Below are positions 1 through 9,242 of a stretch of 64,000 bases of DNA, one piece after another. Location: the NCBI GenBank assembly GCA_966211765.1, contig CBIHOV010000024.1:65259-129258 (forward strand), given 5' to 3'. Positions within the stretch are counted from its first letter, which is position 1. Each line of letters starts with the position of its first letter. Origin of the DNA: Paraflavitalea sp966211765. Lineage in GTDB: Bacteria > Bacteroidota > Bacteroidia > Chitinophagales > Chitinophagaceae. The notes beneath the pieces are model-generated. The model did no database searches. It had not been told where the DNA came from and worked only from the letters and a program-made list of their open reading frames with translations. A program made the position numbers and the translations under genes.

Positions 1-921
1 GAAGCCATGGTGTTGCCCCAGCAGCCCAAAAGCATGATCGTAGTAGGCAGTGGCGCTATTGGCGTTGAATTTGGTTATTTCTACAGCAGCTTAGGCGCTA
101 AAGTAACCATCGTAGAGTTCCTGCCCAGGATCGTTCCTGTTGAAGATGAAGAGATCTCCAAAGAACTGGAAAAGAACTTCAAGAAGAAAGGTATCGATGT
201 ATTGACCAATGCAGAAGTGACCAGCGTTGATACCAGCGGAAGCGGTGTTAAAGCAAAAGTAAAAACAGCCAATGGCGAGGTAACCCTCGAAGCCGACGTT
301 CTGTTGAGCGCTGTAGGTGTTTCAGCCAATATCGAAGGCATCGGCCTGGAAGAACTTGGTGTGAAAACCGAGAAAGGCAAGGTTGCTGTTGACAAATACT
401 ATCAAACCAATGTACCCGGCATCTATGCCATCGGTGACTGCGCTCCCGGCCAGGCCCTGGCGCACGTAGCTTCTAAAGAAGGTATCATCTGCGTAGAGAA
501 CATCGGTTACAATGAAAAGAAATACAACCACCAGCCCGAAGGCCTGGATTACAACAACGTACCGGGTTGTACTTATTGCACACCAGAGATCGCTTCTGTA
601 GGCTATACTGAAAAGCAAGCCAAAGAAGCCGGTTATGAAGTGAAAGTGGGTAAGTTCCCCTTAAGCGCTTCCGGTAAAGCAGTAGGTGCTGGTCATACAG
701 AAGGTTTTGTGAAAGTGATCTTCGATGCCAAATACGGCGAATGGTTAGGCACCCACATGATCGGTTACAATGTTACCGAAGTGATTGTTGAAACAGTAGT
801 GGCCCGCAAACTGGAAACTACCTACCACGAAGTATTGAACAGCATTCACCCCCACCCCACCATCAGTGAAAGCGTGAGAGACGCTATTGAGGCAGCCTAT
901 GGTGAAGCGATACACCTGTAA
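1..921 (+). CDS. lpdA: Dihydrolipoyl dehydrogenase (E3), 3' part
   Basis: The frame is open from the first base of the window, so the gene begins upstream and only the C-terminal 306 residues are seen. They contain the NAD-binding Rossmann motif GSGAIGVEFG, the FAD-contacting segment GIYAIGDC, and the C-terminal dimerisation domain ending in the active-site motif HPHPTISE. The N-terminal FAD domain with the redox-active disulfide lies outside the window. The family reoxidises the lipoyl group of 2-oxoacid dehydrogenase complexes with NAD+ in the cytoplasm. An E2 gene lies 33 kb away at 33822, so E3 is not in an operon with it here. A strong hairpin terminator follows. Identity is secure; which complex it serves cannot be told. 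Confidence 0.96.
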   Translation, partial: EAMVLPQQPKSMIVVGSGAIGVEFGYFYSSLGAKVTIVEFLPRIVPVEDEEISKELEKNFKKKGIDVLTNAEVTSVDTSGSGVKAKVKTANGEVTLEADVLLSAVGVSANIEGIGLEELGVKTEKGKVAVDKYYQTNVPGIYAIGDCAPGQALAHVASKEGIICVENIGYNEKKYNHQPEGLDYNNVPGCTYCTPEIASVGYTEKQAKEAGYEVKVGKFPLSASGKAVGAGHTEGFVKVIFDAKYGEWLGTHMIGYNVTEVIVETVVARKLETTYHEVLNSIHPHPTISESVRDAIEAAYGEAIHL

Positions 922-942
922 GAAGATAACAGTACAAAATAC

Positions 943-977
943 AAAAAGCGATCCCCAACCAGGGATCGCTTTTTTTT
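943..977. terminator. Intrinsic terminator, probably bidirectional
   Basis: A 13 bp perfect inverted repeat (943-955 with 962-974, core GCGATCCC/GGGATCGC) with a six-base loop has an A-run on the left and a T-run on the right. It lies between the convergent lpdA and the leftward gene ending at 999, so it can serve both. Confidence 0.9.
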
Positions 978-998
978 GATTATGCACCTTTATTATGA

Positions 999-2336
999 TT
1001 ATTGAGTCTTTGTTATCATTTGATCCCCGGCCTTTTTCCCGGGCGCTATCTGCCAGCCATCAGCAAGCGTCAGTTCCCATTCCGCAGTTTTAATAACTTT
1101 ACTTTCCTTATTTGTTTTCGCAGGTATAGCTACATACAACAATCGCCAGTCTTTCATGCGGGCATCTCCGGTTACCACCAGCCGCCCCCAATCATCGGTT
1201 AGCGTCATCGTAGGATATACCGTTCCCTCCTCACCCAGGGGAAAAAGAGTATTGGGATTAAAAGAAAAACGCATGCTTTTACTAAGCTTCAATTCCAACA
1301 CAGGGCCTTGTACCAGTTTGGCCATATACACGGCTTGTTTCGCTATCCGTTGTTGTTCCCGTACTTCTTCTTCCTGTAGAATTGATGGAGGGTATTCCCG
1401 CTTTGCTTTTGTCACAGCCAACTCCATTGCCAGAGAGTCAGGCAGTTCCGGACGGCCTGATTGAGCAGCCGGCGCCTGCAACTGGTATTTTTTGATCAGC
1501 AGGTCCGGGAAATTATCTTTTGTTGTGATACCCCGTTGCCAACCGGCCTGCTTTTGCGAAAGCAGCATACCATACAAAGGCCCCGTCATATACGCAAAGG
1601 AGCGGGCAAAAGAAGGATAACTGGAAGTGGCATTGTCTACAATAGTCGACAGGTATCCGGTGTCTTTCATGGCTATACCGCTTACATATACCCCGGTAAA
1701 TTCGGCCAGCCCTTCATTGAACTCCAGGGCTTCTTCCAGTTCCTGCGCTTGCGGAAATAAACTGTACCGCCATTGGCGAAATAAAATTGCCTGTTGCAGA
1801 TGATGCTGCCGCTGCCGGCCCACAGGTTGGTGCAGTGCCGCTTTAAGCGCCTCCAGTTCCAGCCTGAAATAAGTGCGCCCTTCCCTCGTATTCAGGTGAT
1901 CGCAAACCGGGCTTTTCGTCGGTAATCCAAGCTCATCCTGCACACGATGAAACAGTTCATGCGCCATCAGCATCACAGCCCGGTCTTTATCGGTAGGAAG
2001 CGGCAACAACATCATCGTCCATTTAACACCTGCCCATGTAGTAGCCGTATTGGCAATACTAACAGTCAGGGGCAGCACCCCTGTATAAATATCTCCTGAA
2101 GCCTTCAGTATGCCTATTGTATCGGGCCTGTTGGCGTAAGCCCTGCGCGTGGCAGGCTCTACAAATAAAACCGGGCCGGCCAGGTCCTTATTCCACAACT
2201 TCGCCTGCGGAATGGCACATACGGTCCGGATAAGTTCAAAATATCCGTGTACGCGTGTCAGCATGCTATCAGGTGGCTGCGCCGCCGCCCTCGTACCGGG
2301 CAATCCAAAAAGCAGGAACAACAAGCTATACTTCAT
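999..2336 (-). CDS. Secreted gluzincin-like metallopeptidase of unknown family
   Basis: This 445-residue protein starts with a signal peptide whose likely cleavage site (AAA-Q, after residue 19) leaves an N-terminal Gln. I do not recognise a named family, but residues 126-130 read HELFH, an HExxH zinc site, and about 80 residues later the stretch FNEGLAEFTG offers the glutamate (E208 or E212) expected as third zinc ligand of a gluzincin. The C-terminal quarter looks beta-rich and has no obvious sorting tail. Predicted role: periplasmic or extracellular zinc peptidase, substrate unknown. It stands alone, convergent with lpdA and divergent from the histidine kinase gene at 2504. Protease activity is inferred from the motif only. 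Confidence 0.7.
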   Translation of the reverse strand: MKYSLLFLLFGLPGTRAAAQPPDSMLTRVHGYFELIRTVCAIPQAKLWNKDLAGPVLFVEPATRRAYANRPDTIGILKASGDIYTGVLPLTVSIANTATTWAGVKWTMMLLPLPTDKDRAVMLMAHELFHRVQDELGLPTKSPVCDHLNTREGRTYFRLELEALKAALHQPVGRQRQHHLQQAILFRQWRYSLFPQAQELEEALEFNEGLAEFTGVYVSGIAMKDTGYLSTIVDNATSSYPSFARSFAYMTGPLYGMLLSQKQAGWQRGITTKDNFPDLLIKKYQLQAPAAQSGRPELPDSLAMELAVTKAKREYPPSILQEEEVREQQRIAKQAVYMAKLVQGPVLELKLSKSMRFSFNPNTLFPLGEEGTVYPTMTLTDDWGRLVVTGDARMKDWRLLYVAIPAKTNKESKVIKTAEWELTLADGWQIAPGKKAGDQMITKTQ

Positions 2337-2503
2337 ACTATTATTTACTGCAAAGTTTGGTGCTACAGCCTTGCAGAAAAAGTTTATTATAGCAAAGCTG
2401 TCATTATTTATATCTTCTGTTACAGGTTGCAGTTAATCCCGTAAACCGGGCATTACATATAAAAAAACAGCGGCCAATTTGCTTAAAATTGTATTTTACC
2501 AGT

Positions 2504-3514
2504 ATGCGCAAAGCAGTTCTGCAAACAGTGTTCTGGATCGTTTTTTTCCTGGCTTGGCAACGGGTGGTGTATTTCTATATCGACAATGTTACCAACCGTT
2601 TCCTTTTTACTGCTTTTGATGTAGGCCAGGTAATACTTCTCTTTTATCTTACCTATTCTATCATCACCCCTCAATTATTTTCCCGCAAAAATAAGATACT
2701 CTTCCTGCCGGTATTAATGACTACCGTTTTACTGGTCGGTGTACTGTTTATGTATACCATGCAGTATTTCCTGCATCACCGCCTCATTCCCATCCACTTT
2801 AACTTTTCCTGGAATTACAGCGATCTCGTGGCCAACCGCTACATCATAGCTTTACTGGGCGCACTGGCCGGTTTTATTGGCAAATTATCTGTTGAGTGGT
2901 TCCAGGCCAGGCGGAAGATCGAAGAAGCCGAAAAGATCAGGGTAGCTACAGAATTAATGTACCTGAAAACCCAGGTCAACCCCCATTTTCTATTCAATGC
3001 CATCAATACCGTCTATATACAGATTGACGAATCCACAGAGGCGGCCAAACATACCCTGAGCTCCTTCTCCGAAATGCTGCGGTATCAGCTCTATGAATGC
3101 AATCAGGAGAAAGTACCCATCGAAAAAGAAGTGGCCTATCTGCAACATTATGTGGGTCTCCAACAAATGAGATTAGACGAACGTTACCGGCTAACCTTTA
3201 CCTATGAAGGCAGTTTACAAGGGTTTATCATCGCTCCGTTTATACTCATCCCATTGATTGAGAACATGTTTAAACATGCTTCCAACAAAGGTGATCCCAC
3301 CATCATCAGCGGAGCATTGAGTTACAGCAATAATCAGTTAACTTTTCATGGTGTAAATACCAGAGACGACGACCGCGTTGCGTCAAAAGTCGGGGGCATC
3401 GGGCTCACCAATATGAAACGAAGGCTTGAACTGATCTATCCCGGCCGTCATTCATTGACCATTAAAAAAAGCAAAAACCTATATGAGGTATGGCTGACAG
3501 TACAACCAATTTGA
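2504..3514 (+). CDS. LytS/YehU-type sensor histidine kinase
   Basis: A 336-residue membrane kinase. The first 130 residues hold about four hydrophobic segments, followed by a short coiled linker and the His_kinase core with the phospho-acceptor motif QVNPHFLFNAIN (His near residue 165). The ATPase part contains LIPLIENMFKHA (N box) and a degenerate GGIGLTNMKRRLE. This class has no periplasmic sensor domain and phosphorylates a LytTR response regulator, which is encoded immediately downstream and overlaps by 25 bp. I chose the ATG at 2504 rather than the in-frame TTG at 2489 because the usual MRK-type beginning follows it. The stimulus is unknown. Confidence 0.92.
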   Translation: MRKAVLQTVFWIVFFLAWQRVVYFYIDNVTNRFLFTAFDVGQVILLFYLTYSIITPQLFSRKNKILFLPVLMTTVLLVGVLFMYTMQYFLHHRLIPIHFNFSWNYSDLVANRYIIALLGALAGFIGKLSVEWFQARRKIEEAEKIRVATELMYLKTQVNPHFLFNAINTVYIQIDESTEAAKHTLSSFSEMLRYQLYECNQEKVPIEKEVAYLQHYVGLQQMRLDERYRLTFTYEGSLQGFIIAPFILIPLIENMFKHASNKGDPTIISGALSYSNNQLTFHGVNTRDDDRVASKVGGIGLTNMKRRLELIYPGRHSLTIKKSKNLYEVWLTVQPI

Positions 3515-4218
3515 TCATCTCCTGTCTTATTGCCGACGACGAGCCTATTGCCAGAACGGGTATGCAAAAACTGGTACAGCAGGCCCCCTGTCTGCACCTT
3601 GTAGGCATGGCCAAAGATGTAACGGAAGTGAGCAATTTCCTTTCTCAAACAAACGTGCAACTCCTCTTTCTCGATATCCAGATGCCCGGTATCAATGGCG
3701 TTGATTACCTTAAAAGCCTTACCCGGCCACCCAAAGTGATCTTTACCACCGCCTATTCTGAATATGCCATCGCCGGCCACGACCTGAATGTATTGGATTA
3801 CCTGTTAAAGCCCATTACATTAACCCGTTTTCTGAAAGCGGTGAACAGGGCAAAGGAATATTTTGCACTGACATCACAGCAACCTGCAGACAACAGTAAT
3901 ATTATTCCCGCCAGTTATCTTTTTGTAAAAACAAATCGCCAATTGCAAAAAGTAGCGTTTGAAGAGATCCTTTTTATAGAAGCCCGGTTAAATTATGTGG
4001 TTATCCATACCCTCACCCAAAAGATCATTACCTATTCATCAATGAAGCTGATGCAGGACAGTCTGCCCGCACCCTGGTTCCTGAAGATCCATAAGTCCTA
4101 CATCATCTCTACTGCCATGATCAAAAGCATACAGGGTTATGAAGTTACCATCGGCACACATTCCCTGCCAATAAGCAGAACACACAGAGAAGAGTTGATG
4201 AAGATGATTAACAAGTGA
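3490..4218 (+). CDS. LytTR-family response regulator
   Basis: 242 residues: receiver domain at 10-125 with the acidic pair IADDE, phospho-acceptor LFLDIQMPGINGVD and conserved YLLKPI, then a LytTR DNA-binding domain at about 140-242 (FVKTNRQLQKV, FIEARLNYVVIHT, FLKIHKSYIIS). It is the partner of the upstream kinase: the start codon lies inside the last 25 bases of the kinase gene, so translation is probably coupled. LytTR proteins bind paired direct repeats upstream of target genes; no such target is evident nearby. The ATG at 3490 is the only plausible start, since the receiver begins directly after it. Confidence 0.93.
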   Translation: MADSTTNLIISCLIADDEPIARTGMQKLVQQAPCLHLVGMAKDVTEVSNFLSQTNVQLLFLDIQMPGINGVDYLKSLTRPPKVIFTTAYSEYAIAGHDLNVLDYLLKPITLTRFLKAVNRAKEYFALTSQQPADNSNIIPASYLFVKTNRQLQKVAFEEILFIEARLNYVVIHTLTQKIITYSSMKLMQDSLPAPWFLKIHKSYIISTAMIKSIQGYEVTIGTHSLPISRTHREELMKMINK

Positions 4219-4287
4219 GCTAAAATGCAAAAGCGACTCCCTTACGAGAGCCGCTCTGCTGGTTGAAGTTGGAACGAAAAAATATAT

Positions 4288-4345
4288 GCTATCGAAGCAA
4301 ACGATTGCCGATTCACAGCTTGTCCCGCCAAAGCGGGAATTGCCG
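4288..4345. repeat. Dispersed intergenic repeat pieces
   Basis: Between convergent genes lies a copy of the motif ATCGAAGCAAACGATTGCCG, seen again with small changes at 6478-6503, followed by a short hairpin (TCCCGCCAAAGCGGGA, 4322-4337) whose relative recurs at 9103-9118. These look like pieces of small dispersed repeats typical of Bacteroidota intergenic DNA. Confidence 0.55.
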
Positions 4346-4348
4346 ACC

Positions 4349-5068
4349 TTAACTTCCTTGCGCTTGTTTGCTGCCAAATACTTTCTTCAGTATCTCAGTA
4401 GTACGCGCAACAGGATCTTTGCGGATCTTTTGCTCTTCCAGACCAACCTGGAAAAAAATACCATCCATGGCCTTGCCAGTCACAAAGGCACTCAGGTCGG
4501 GATTGATCTTATTAGTGGCAAAACGGTTGTAATTGGTGAATACATCCGACCAGTATTTCGTAGCACCTACTTTGCTGAGTGATTGTTCGATGATGGGGCG
4601 GAATGCTTCAGTCAGTTGAGCCGTTGTCTTTTGCTTAAGGTAATTGGTGGCTGCAAAATCCCCCCCTTTCAAGATACCCAAGGCATCCTGGATACTCATC
4701 GTCTTCACCGCATTGATGAAAATGGGAGCCGCTGATTTGGCAGCATCTTCTGCTGCACGATTTACGGAGAGCACAGCTTTATCTACCAGGCTGCCCAGCC
4801 CTACATCACGTAGTGTTTTTTCTACTTTTTGCGCTTCTTCAGGCAATAGTATCTTGATAGCCGCATTTTTAAAAAACCCATCCAGCGAAGACAATTGATT
4901 GGCAGATTGCTGGGCTCCTACCGACAAGGCTTCTTTTAAACCCGAAACAATGTCAGCATTTGTCAATGCGCCGGTGTTTTGTCCGTAATCTTTGATAATT
5001 TGCTGAGCTGTTTCACAGCTGTTCAGTAAAATGGTGCAGAGGATTAAAGCGTAGATCGATTTTTTCAT
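4349..5068 (-). CDS. DUF4197 lipoprotein
   Basis: 239 residues with a short signal peptide and lipobox LLNSC (Cys18), so probably a lipoprotein. The body matches the DUF4197 family: signature stretches are IVSGLKEALSVGAQQS near the N-terminus, KILLPEEAQKVEKTLRDVG, AAPIFINAVKTMSIQDALGIL and the C-terminal AVTGKAMDGIF-like segment followed by RTTEILKKVFG. The family is widespread in Bacteroidota and Proteobacteria and has no established biochemical function; it is mostly alpha-helical and exported. No operon partner is seen: the neighbours are a convergent regulator gene and a divergent oxidoreductase gene. Confidence 0.85.
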   Translation of the reverse strand: MKKSIYALILCTILLNSCETAQQIIKDYGQNTGALTNADIVSGLKEALSVGAQQSANQLSSLDGFFKNAAIKILLPEEAQKVEKTLRDVGLGSLVDKAVLSVNRAAEDAAKSAAPIFINAVKTMSIQDALGILKGGDFAATNYLKQKTTAQLTEAFRPIIEQSLSKVGATKYWSDVFTNYNRFATNKINPDLSAFVTGKAMDGIFFQVGLEEQKIRKDPVARTTEILKKVFGSKQAQGS

Positions 5069-5301
5069 CAGGAAATAATTTGAGGACGTACAGATTACCG
5101 ATTAATTTTGTTTTATGTCAAACACAAACGTACAATATTCTGGTTGCTTTTACCGTATCTGTGTGGGCAAATTAATGAACTCCACCGGAGTTAAATTTTT
5201 ACCAGGATCATATGACGTTGAAGCGCCTGCCATTGTGTTCTTAAGCCTGCCTGCCCTTGATAATTCCAAATTTAGTACCAGTATTCTATAAAAGAACCGA
5301 T

Positions 5302-6435
5302 ATGCAGATCTCCATTTGGGAAAAAGAGAGTTTTTACGCACCGAAAGATATTATTATTGTTGGCAGTGGACTGGTAGGTTTGTGGAGCGCTTATTATATT
5401 AAGAAACAAAATCCTAAATGTTCTGTCGCAATCGTTGACCGGGGCATTATTCCCACCGGCGCCAGTACCCGCAATGCCGGCTTCGCCTGTTTTGGCAGTG
5501 TGACCGAATTGCAGGAAGACTTCAACAAAATGGGAGAAGACAAAACCCTCGAGTTGGTCAGCATGCGTTACCAGGGTCTGCAACGCATACGCAAGGTATT
5601 GGACGAAAAACAAATAGATTTCGAATTATGTGGCGGCTATGAACTCATTGCTGCTCAAAACGCCCCCGGCATGGATACCCTCGAAGAAATGGTAGCCGGT
5701 GTGAATAAGAAATTGAAGCGGGCCGTTAAAACCAGTCAAACCTTCAAAGTATCAGATCATAAAATCAGTGAATTCGGCTTTCAGCATATCGCCCATTTAT
5801 TGGAAAACAAGCTCGAAGGATATTTACATTCCGGTAAACTCTGCCAGGCATTGCTGCAACTGGTACAATCCATGGGTGTCATCGTCTTCAATGGCGTGGA
5901 AATCACCCGCTTCGAAAAAATACTCGACAAGATCGTATTGTACACCAATCACCAACTACGTTTTACAGCCGCCCAGATATTGATCTGCACCAATGCTTTT
6001 GCCAAAGAGTTGCTGCCCAAACTGGATATTATACCTGCCCGTGGCCAGGTACTGGTCACTTCCACCATTCACGGTTTAAAGCTCAATGGTACCTTTCATT
6101 ACGATGAAGGCTTTTATTATTTCCGTAATATTGGCAACCGCGTACTACTCGGCGGCGCCCGCAACAAAGCCCTGCAGGAAGAACGTACCACAGATATGAA
6201 TACCACCGATACCATTCAGAAAGAATTGGAGCATTTCCTGTCGCATTATATACTACCCGGTAAAGAATATGCCATTACAGACCGCTGGAGCGGTATCATG
6301 GGCATGGGATCAGAAAAGATGCCGATCCTGCAGGAATTATCACCCAATATTTTTTGTGCCGTAAGAATGAGCGGCATGGGTGTAGCCCTGGCCCCCATAG
6401 TTGGTGAGAAAGTGGCTAATATGATGAAGGGATAA
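5302..6435 (+). CDS. FAD-dependent oxidoreductase, DAO family
   Basis: 377 residues. The N-terminus has the dinucleotide-binding motif DIIIVGSGLVGLWSAYYI, then STRNAGFACFGS, the usual FAD-contact region of the DAO (glycine oxidase/D-amino-acid oxidase/GlpD-like) fold, and the C-terminal RMSGMGVALAPIVGEKVA typical of the second FAD-binding segment. The family oxidises amines or amino acids, passing electrons to FAD and often to O2; the substrate cannot be assigned. The ATG at 5302 was chosen over the TTG at 5257 because it places the Rossmann strand at the usual 10-20 residues from the start. It is a monocistron between divergent DUF4197 and a convergent protease gene. Confidence 0.85.
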   Translation: MQISIWEKESFYAPKDIIIVGSGLVGLWSAYYIKKQNPKCSVAIVDRGIIPTGASTRNAGFACFGSVTELQEDFNKMGEDKTLELVSMRYQGLQRIRKVLDEKQIDFELCGGYELIAAQNAPGMDTLEEMVAGVNKKLKRAVKTSQTFKVSDHKISEFGFQHIAHLLENKLEGYLHSGKLCQALLQLVQSMGVIVFNGVEITRFEKILDKIVLYTNHQLRFTAAQILICTNAFAKELLPKLDIIPARGQVLVTSTIHGLKLNGTFHYDEGFYYFRNIGNRVLLGGARNKALQEERTTDMNTTDTIQKELEHFLSHYILPGKEYAITDRWSGIMGMGSEKMPILQELSPNIFCAVRMSGMGVALAPIVGEKVANMMKG

Positions 6436-6460
6436 TTATTCACCCTGGCTTGTCATTTCG

Positions 6461-6520
6461 ACCGCAGGGAGAAATCCGCTATCGAAGCAAAAGATTGCCG
6501 ACTGCCGATTGCCGATTGCC
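6461..6520. repeat. Dispersed intergenic repeat, with tandem GATTGCC units
   Basis: The sequence TCATTTCGACCGCAGGGAGA (6454-6473) is a motif widely scattered in Bacteroidota intergenic DNA. It is followed by ATCGAAGCAAAAGATTGCCG (shared with 4290-4309) and then a short tandem of seven-base GATTGCC/GACTGCC units ending just before the stop codon of the leftward protease gene. Confidence 0.55.
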
Positions 6521-7774
6521 CTACTTCGTCTTCAACAGCTTTATTGTCTGAGAAGATCCTTCTACCCGAAGGAAATACATGCCATTGGGTAAATGCTGAA
6601 TATTGATTGGCGAATTCCCTTTGGTGATCTTAACCTGCATGGCCAATTGACCCAGGTGATTGCGCAACGTGATCACTTTACCTGCCAGCTCTCCTGCAGT
6701 TCCTCCATCGATCGTAATAAAGCCTGTAGCCGGATTGGGATATACTTTGGTAGTGATGACCGCTATAGTAGCAGGCTCTTCCACCGGCCTGGTAGGTGGA
6801 GTTATTATAGGTGTTCCCGTAAGTGCATTGGATGACAACAGCGAATACCGGGCAGCGCCGGGCACAAACAAACTCCTCATCTTGTTGCGCTGGCCCAGCG
6901 TAAAGAGATTGAGACAGGCATCGTCCGTAAAATCCATGTAATTATTATACATGTTGCCGTAAGGATTATTTTCGCAGGTCACTACCACGCCCGTAGGGCA
7001 ATTGCGTGTAGGGCCACGCTGGGGAGGTGTATCATCTATATGATCATCTCCACAGGATGCATCACCCCATATATGCCGGAGGCCCAGCCAATGACCAATT
7101 TCATGCGTAGCTGTACGACCTTTATTGAAAGGCCCACCCACACCAATAGTACCAAAAGCAGTCGGTGTAATAGCCACCCCATCCACTGCTTTGTCGCAAC
7201 CAAGCACACTGGCATACCCCAGTAATCCGCCTGCCAGATTGCCCACCCAAATATTCAGGTAGTTGTCCGTATTCCAGGCATCTGCTCCCCCTTTGCTGGT
7301 GAATTTAATACGGTCATCGAGGCCGTACATCATGATTGAAGTACTCCTCCGCGTAATGCCCGTAGTGGCCTTGCCGGAAGGATCGATCTTAGCCAGCTCA
7401 AACTCTATCTGGCAATCCGCAACCAGGTGTTTAAATACAGCAGGAACATTGATCGTATCAGCATTCAGTTTCCGGAAGTCTCTATTCAATACTTCCAGTT
7501 GTGATTTTATCTGCGCTTCACTAATGTTTTGAGAGGGCGTATTGAACAACACATGTACCACCACCGGTATCTTAATAACCGCAGGCATCGGTGATCCCGC
7601 GCCATTGAGCATGATATCGCTATTGCTATAGGTATCCAGGGCCGCCATCTTTTGTGCAAGTAATGGATCAGCCTGTAGTTGTTGTTGCAGGTATTCGTAA
7701 GAAGCACAGTTGCGCTGGGCGGTAACGGCCTGGCAAGTCAACAGCATTAAGTAAGCTAGTACAAAATGTTTCAT
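6521..7774 (-). CDS. Secreted M43 (pappalysin/cytophagalysin) metalloprotease with T9SS tail
   Basis: 417 residues. A signal peptide ends at VTAQ, so the mature chain may start with Gln20. The catalytic metzincin motif HEIGHWLGLRH is at 224-234 (zinc ligands H224, H228, H234; catalytic E225), and the Met-turn region reads NNYMDFTDDAC, as in the M43 family. The last 75 residues (KVYPNPATGFITI... to a final basic KTK) form a type IX secretion sorting domain, which directs export across the outer membrane and usually anchoring on lipopolysaccharide. The conserved N-terminal element VVVHVLFN...I is also family-like. It is a secreted endopeptidase; substrates are unknown. Glutaminyl cyclase is the next gene, divergently transcribed. 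Confidence 0.93.
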   Translation of the reverse strand: MKHFVLAYLMLLTCQAVTAQRNCASYEYLQQQLQADPLLAQKMAALDTYSNSDIMLNGAGSPMPAVIKIPVVVHVLFNTPSQNISEAQIKSQLEVLNRDFRKLNADTINVPAVFKHLVADCQIEFELAKIDPSGKATTGITRRSTSIMMYGLDDRIKFTSKGGADAWNTDNYLNIWVGNLAGGLLGYASVLGCDKAVDGVAITPTAFGTIGVGGPFNKGRTATHEIGHWLGLRHIWGDASCGDDHIDDTPPQRGPTRNCPTGVVVTCENNPYGNMYNNYMDFTDDACLNLFTLGQRNKMRSLFVPGAARYSLLSSNALTGTPIITPPTRPVEEPATIAVITTKVYPNPATGFITIDGGTAGELAGKVITLRNHLGQLAMQVKITKGNSPINIQHLPNGMYFLRVEGSSQTIKLLKTK

Positions 7775-8196
7775 GGTAACGACGTTCTTTCTTTGTGGCG
7801 GTCACATAGGTGGTGGAAGTCGTTTTCATTAGGAATTGCTTGCTAACAAGAAGGCGGTATTAGTCCGATAGGAAGATTGGAGGATATATTAACAGGTATA
7901 AAACACATGCCATCGATCGCATCCGCATGTAATTGCCCATATACAAGGCCCATTACAATACATTAAACGATATTGGAACGAAACAGTAAACGAAATAAAG
8001 GATTAAAATGACTAACTGGTCTACAGAGTTACCTATTCATTGAGCCACTCCGGGTAGTGAAGAAAGGGAAAGGAGGTACGTTGGTGAGTGGTATTCAGAC
8101 GATAAGCTGATGTAAAGTAAGCAAAGGTTTTCTGTAAATCAAAGTACTTTACCAAAATTTTCAACCCCGGATGCCCCTTCATGTAGGCTCAAATTG
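7775..8196. other. Non-coding divergent intergenic region
   Basis: About 420 bases between the divergent M43 protease and glutaminyl cyclase genes. I see no convincing ORF, repeat or hairpin; it presumably holds the protease promoter on the left, for which I find no clear -7 box. Confidence 0.5.
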
Positions 8197-8204
8197 TATT
8201 TTTG
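8197..8204 (+). promoter_or_regulatory. Bacteroidota -7 box for the glutaminyl cyclase gene
   Basis: TATTTTTG matches the TAnnTTTG -7 consensus exactly, 21 bases before the ATG at 8226. No good TTTG element is seen about 20 bases further upstream. Confidence 0.5.
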
Positions 8205-8225
8205 GGGCTTTGACGACAGTCTTTT

Positions 8226-9050
8226 ATGAAGAAAATCACCTACATAGCGTTTGCAATCGCCATTACAGCCTGGGCCTGTGGTAATAACGATACCCCCTCG
8301 ACCGACGGTCCCAATTCTGGAACAAACGAGGCCCCGCCCCCGGTTATCCCTTTTAGCGTGGTCAACAAACTCCCCCACGATACTACCTATTTCACCGAAG
8401 GACTGGAGTTTCACAAAGGCCAGTTGCTGGAAAGTTCAGGAGGAAATGACGATGGTAGTCCCTACCCCTCAGAATTTGGCGTGGTGAACAGAGAAACAGG
8501 CAAAGTAGTAACCAAAGCAAAGCTCGACAAGTCAAAACACTTTGGAGAAGGCATTACCGTATTCAAAGACAAAATATACCAGCTCACCTGGCAGAGCGGA
8601 GCAGGTTTTGTATACGATGCACAAACATTCAAGCTGATCAAAGAATTCAAATTACCTACCCGCGAAGGTTGGGGATTGACACATGACAGCGCCTCCCTCA
8701 TCATGAGCGATGGTACCAGCAATCTTTATTTCATCGACCCCGATTCCCTGCGCGTGAAATTCACAGTCAACGTGATTCACAATGGTAGTCCCGTAGGCAA
8801 TATCAACGAACTGGAGTATGTAAACGGAGTGATCTATGCCAACAAATGGGGCGACAACTCAATTCTTAAGATCGACCCGGCCTCCGGGAAAGTATTGGGC
8901 CAGCTGGATCTCTCCAGTCTCGACAAGGAAGCAAAAGCTGTCTATCCCGGAGCAGCAGAATTGAATGGAATTGCCTACGATAGCACAACCGGCAAACTCT
9001 ATGTTACCGGCAAGAAATGGCCTTTCCTGTATGAGATCAAAATACAGTAA
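8226..9050 (+). CDS. Glutaminyl-peptide cyclotransferase (plant/bacterial type)
   Basis: 274 residues; lipoprotein signal ending ITAWAC (Cys18), then an acidic/proline linker and a five-bladed beta-propeller of the Glu_cyclase_2 family. Family stretches visible are TYFTEGLEFHKGQLLESSG, FGEGITVFKDKIYQLTW, GWGLTHDSASLIMSDGTS, INELEYVNGVIYANKWGD and LNGIAYDSTTGKLYVTGKKWP. The enzyme cyclises N-terminal Gln of exported proteins to pyroglutamate, releasing ammonia. As a lipoprotein it would act in the periplasm or at the outer membrane. This fits the many exported proteins in the window whose signal peptide cleavage would expose Gln. It is a monocistron with its own promoter. Confidence 0.93.
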   Translation: MKKITYIAFAIAITAWACGNNDTPSTDGPNSGTNEAPPPVIPFSVVNKLPHDTTYFTEGLEFHKGQLLESSGGNDDGSPYPSEFGVVNRETGKVVTKAKLDKSKHFGEGITVFKDKIYQLTWQSGAGFVYDAQTFKLIKEFKLPTREGWGLTHDSASLIMSDGTSNLYFIDPDSLRVKFTVNVIHNGSPVGNINELEYVNGVIYANKWGDNSILKIDPASGKVLGQLDLSSLDKEAKAVYPGAAELNGIAYDSTTGKLYVTGKKWPFLYEIKIQ

Positions 9051-9096
9051 ATCTCGGAATGTCGCCCTTCTTGTCGAAGGGTATTCTCGTCCCTTT

Positions 9097-9241
9097 AGAG
9101 CTTGTCCCGCCACAAGCGGGAGGCTACAGCTTTGTAGAAATGAATATTAACAAATTCATTTGCCCTGTAGGGGCAATCCTTTGCGTTGCTCTTATCCAAA
9201 GAATCCTTCCTCGTTGCCTTTGTGCCTTGTTGCCTCGTTGC
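9097..9241. repeat. Dispersed repeat and GTTGCC-rich tract
   Basis: Directly after the cyclase gene lies AGCTTGTCCCGCCACAAGCG, related to 4318-4337, then a small inverted repeat (TTGCCCTGTAGGGGCAA, 9161-9177), then a degenerate tract of CGTTGCC/TGTGCC units (about 9210-9242) that abuts the stop codon of the leftward methyltransferase gene. Confidence 0.5.
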
Positions 9242-9242
9242 C

